This document shows, piece after piece, positions 17,196-17,793 of a stretch of DNA of 17,793 bases. Positions within the stretch are counted from its first letter, which is position 1, and each line of letters opens with the position of its first letter. The stretch comes from Saccoglossus kowalevskii (lineage: Eukaryota > Hemichordata > Enteropneusta > Harrimaniidae), in the NCBI RefSeq assembly GCF_000003605.2, contig NW_003116458.1, positions 256,146 through 273,938 on the forward strand, read 5' to 3'. Below the pieces are notes generated by a model that saw only the letters and a program-made list of their open reading frames with translations, was not told the DNA's origin and did not search any database. The translations under genes and the position numbers were made by a program.

Positions 17196-17229
17196 AATAT
17201 ATTAACAAATCATACAAGAGCAGCATGTG

Positions 17230-17793
17230 TGCAGGTTATTCATCTAACCAAAACACAACTGAAATCAAACTGCAACTTCAATACTGTGATTTTGGAATTC
17301 ATTGTATTTTTCTAGCTAAAATGTTTTCTATGTTTTTATAAATGTTATTTAGTCTGATATTATAGACTGATTTTATTCAATGATAACATGAAAATGTTAA
17401 CATGAAAATTGTAGTTAAGAGGGTTAAATAGAAATTCATATAGAAATACAGCACATTGTTCAGCGAATTAGTTTTATCTTTTGTGAAAGGAAGCATTAAT
17501 AATGAATGGCAAGAAGTATTATTTTTAAATGAGAAAATTGAGTAATTCATGAACAGCCATTTCATGAAAGCCATTCACTAAACAGGAAATCAATAGTTCT
17601 TTAATTTTAAAATAAGGATGTAGAGGTATTATATACTTCCGACGATACAAGGATATTACCCGGTCGATATTACGGGTGTGTGATATCTTATTCTTCATGT
17701 GAACTCTAACTGCCAAGAAATTGAAATTTTGCACAACAAATATTATGAGATTATTTGCAACATCCAATCACATGCAGTTGTGAAAATACTGCC
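17230..17793. other. Right flank; no gene recognised
   Basis: AT-rich sequence, probably intron of the rightward gene. It contains a hairpin-prone, CpG-bearing segment at 17652-17687 (two GATATTAC units and ACCCG/CGGGT arms), perhaps the edge of another repeat. The open frame on the minus strand at 17767-17525 has no recognisable motif. Confidence 0.5.

Larger units (their letters stand above)
16521..17221 (+). mobile_element. 5'-truncated LINE (non-LTR retrotransposon) copy
   Basis: It consists of the 3' end of a reverse-transcriptase ORF, a T-rich 3' UTR (several T runs at 17074-17145), a small hairpin and an AATAAA at 17190. The left edge is put at 16521 because AGCATGTG occurs immediately before it (16513-16520) and again at 17222-17229, as expected for a target site duplication, and because the in-frame reading stops there. 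5' truncation is the normal result of target-primed reverse transcription. There is no long A-tail, so the right edge is approximate. It lies in the same orientation as the rightward gene, probably in an intron. Confidence 0.6.

Noticed and set aside
1-17793. tRNA, rRNA, CRISPR array or bacterial operon
   Set aside because: No cloverleaf with A and B boxes, no rRNA-like stretch, no regularly spaced repeats and no Shine-Dalgarno-led gene strings were seen on either strand.

Overview
This window is nuclear DNA from an animal. It is AT-rich, mostly non-coding, has GT-AG spliceosomal introns, poly(A) signals, promoter motifs known from animal genes, and a fragment of a non-LTR retrotransposon (LINE). 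Nothing looks bacterial, viral or plastid. The proteins point to an invertebrate metazoan, but the phylum cannot be fixed from the sequence alone.

Centre, minus strand (13614 down to 6302): one gene that I could assemble completely by hand from 11 coding exons. Every splice phase matches, giving a predicted protein of 1090 residues. It has four C2H2 zinc fingers, a long Ser/Thr/Pro/Gln-rich linker, the N-terminal half of an ELM2 domain, a SANT domain and a very basic C-terminal tail. This is the architecture of the TRERF1/ZNF541/MIDEAS family, the scaffold subunits of the histone deacetylase complex MiDAC (with HDAC1/2 and DNTTIP1). A non-coding 5' exon may lie near 13897-14090, an alternative promoter near 13190 and a poly(A) signal at 6117-6122. 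Two points of the model are soft. A 71-nt intron is needed to keep frame in the middle of the largest coding block, and the C-terminal half of ELM2 is not recognisable.

Left part (1-6100): no complete gene is visible. Around 4269-4440 there is a promoter-like cluster (palindromic E-box and CRE one helical turn apart, then a strong minus-strand splice donor at 4268), suggesting the 5' end of a second minus-strand gene running off the left edge. One possible internal exon of it (3231-3337) has a weak PWWP-like signature. A small repeat cluster with inverted termini lies at 1224-1800.

Right part (13900-17793): a promoter with CCAAT, E-box and YY1/TISU-like elements and a strong plus-strand donor at 15686 marks the 5' end of a third gene, transcribed rightwards and divergent from the central gene. 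Its coding part is not visible with confidence. A 5'-truncated LINE copy (about 16521-17221), possibly flanked by an 8-bp target duplication, lies downstream, probably in an intron. The rest is AT-rich intronic or intergenic DNA.
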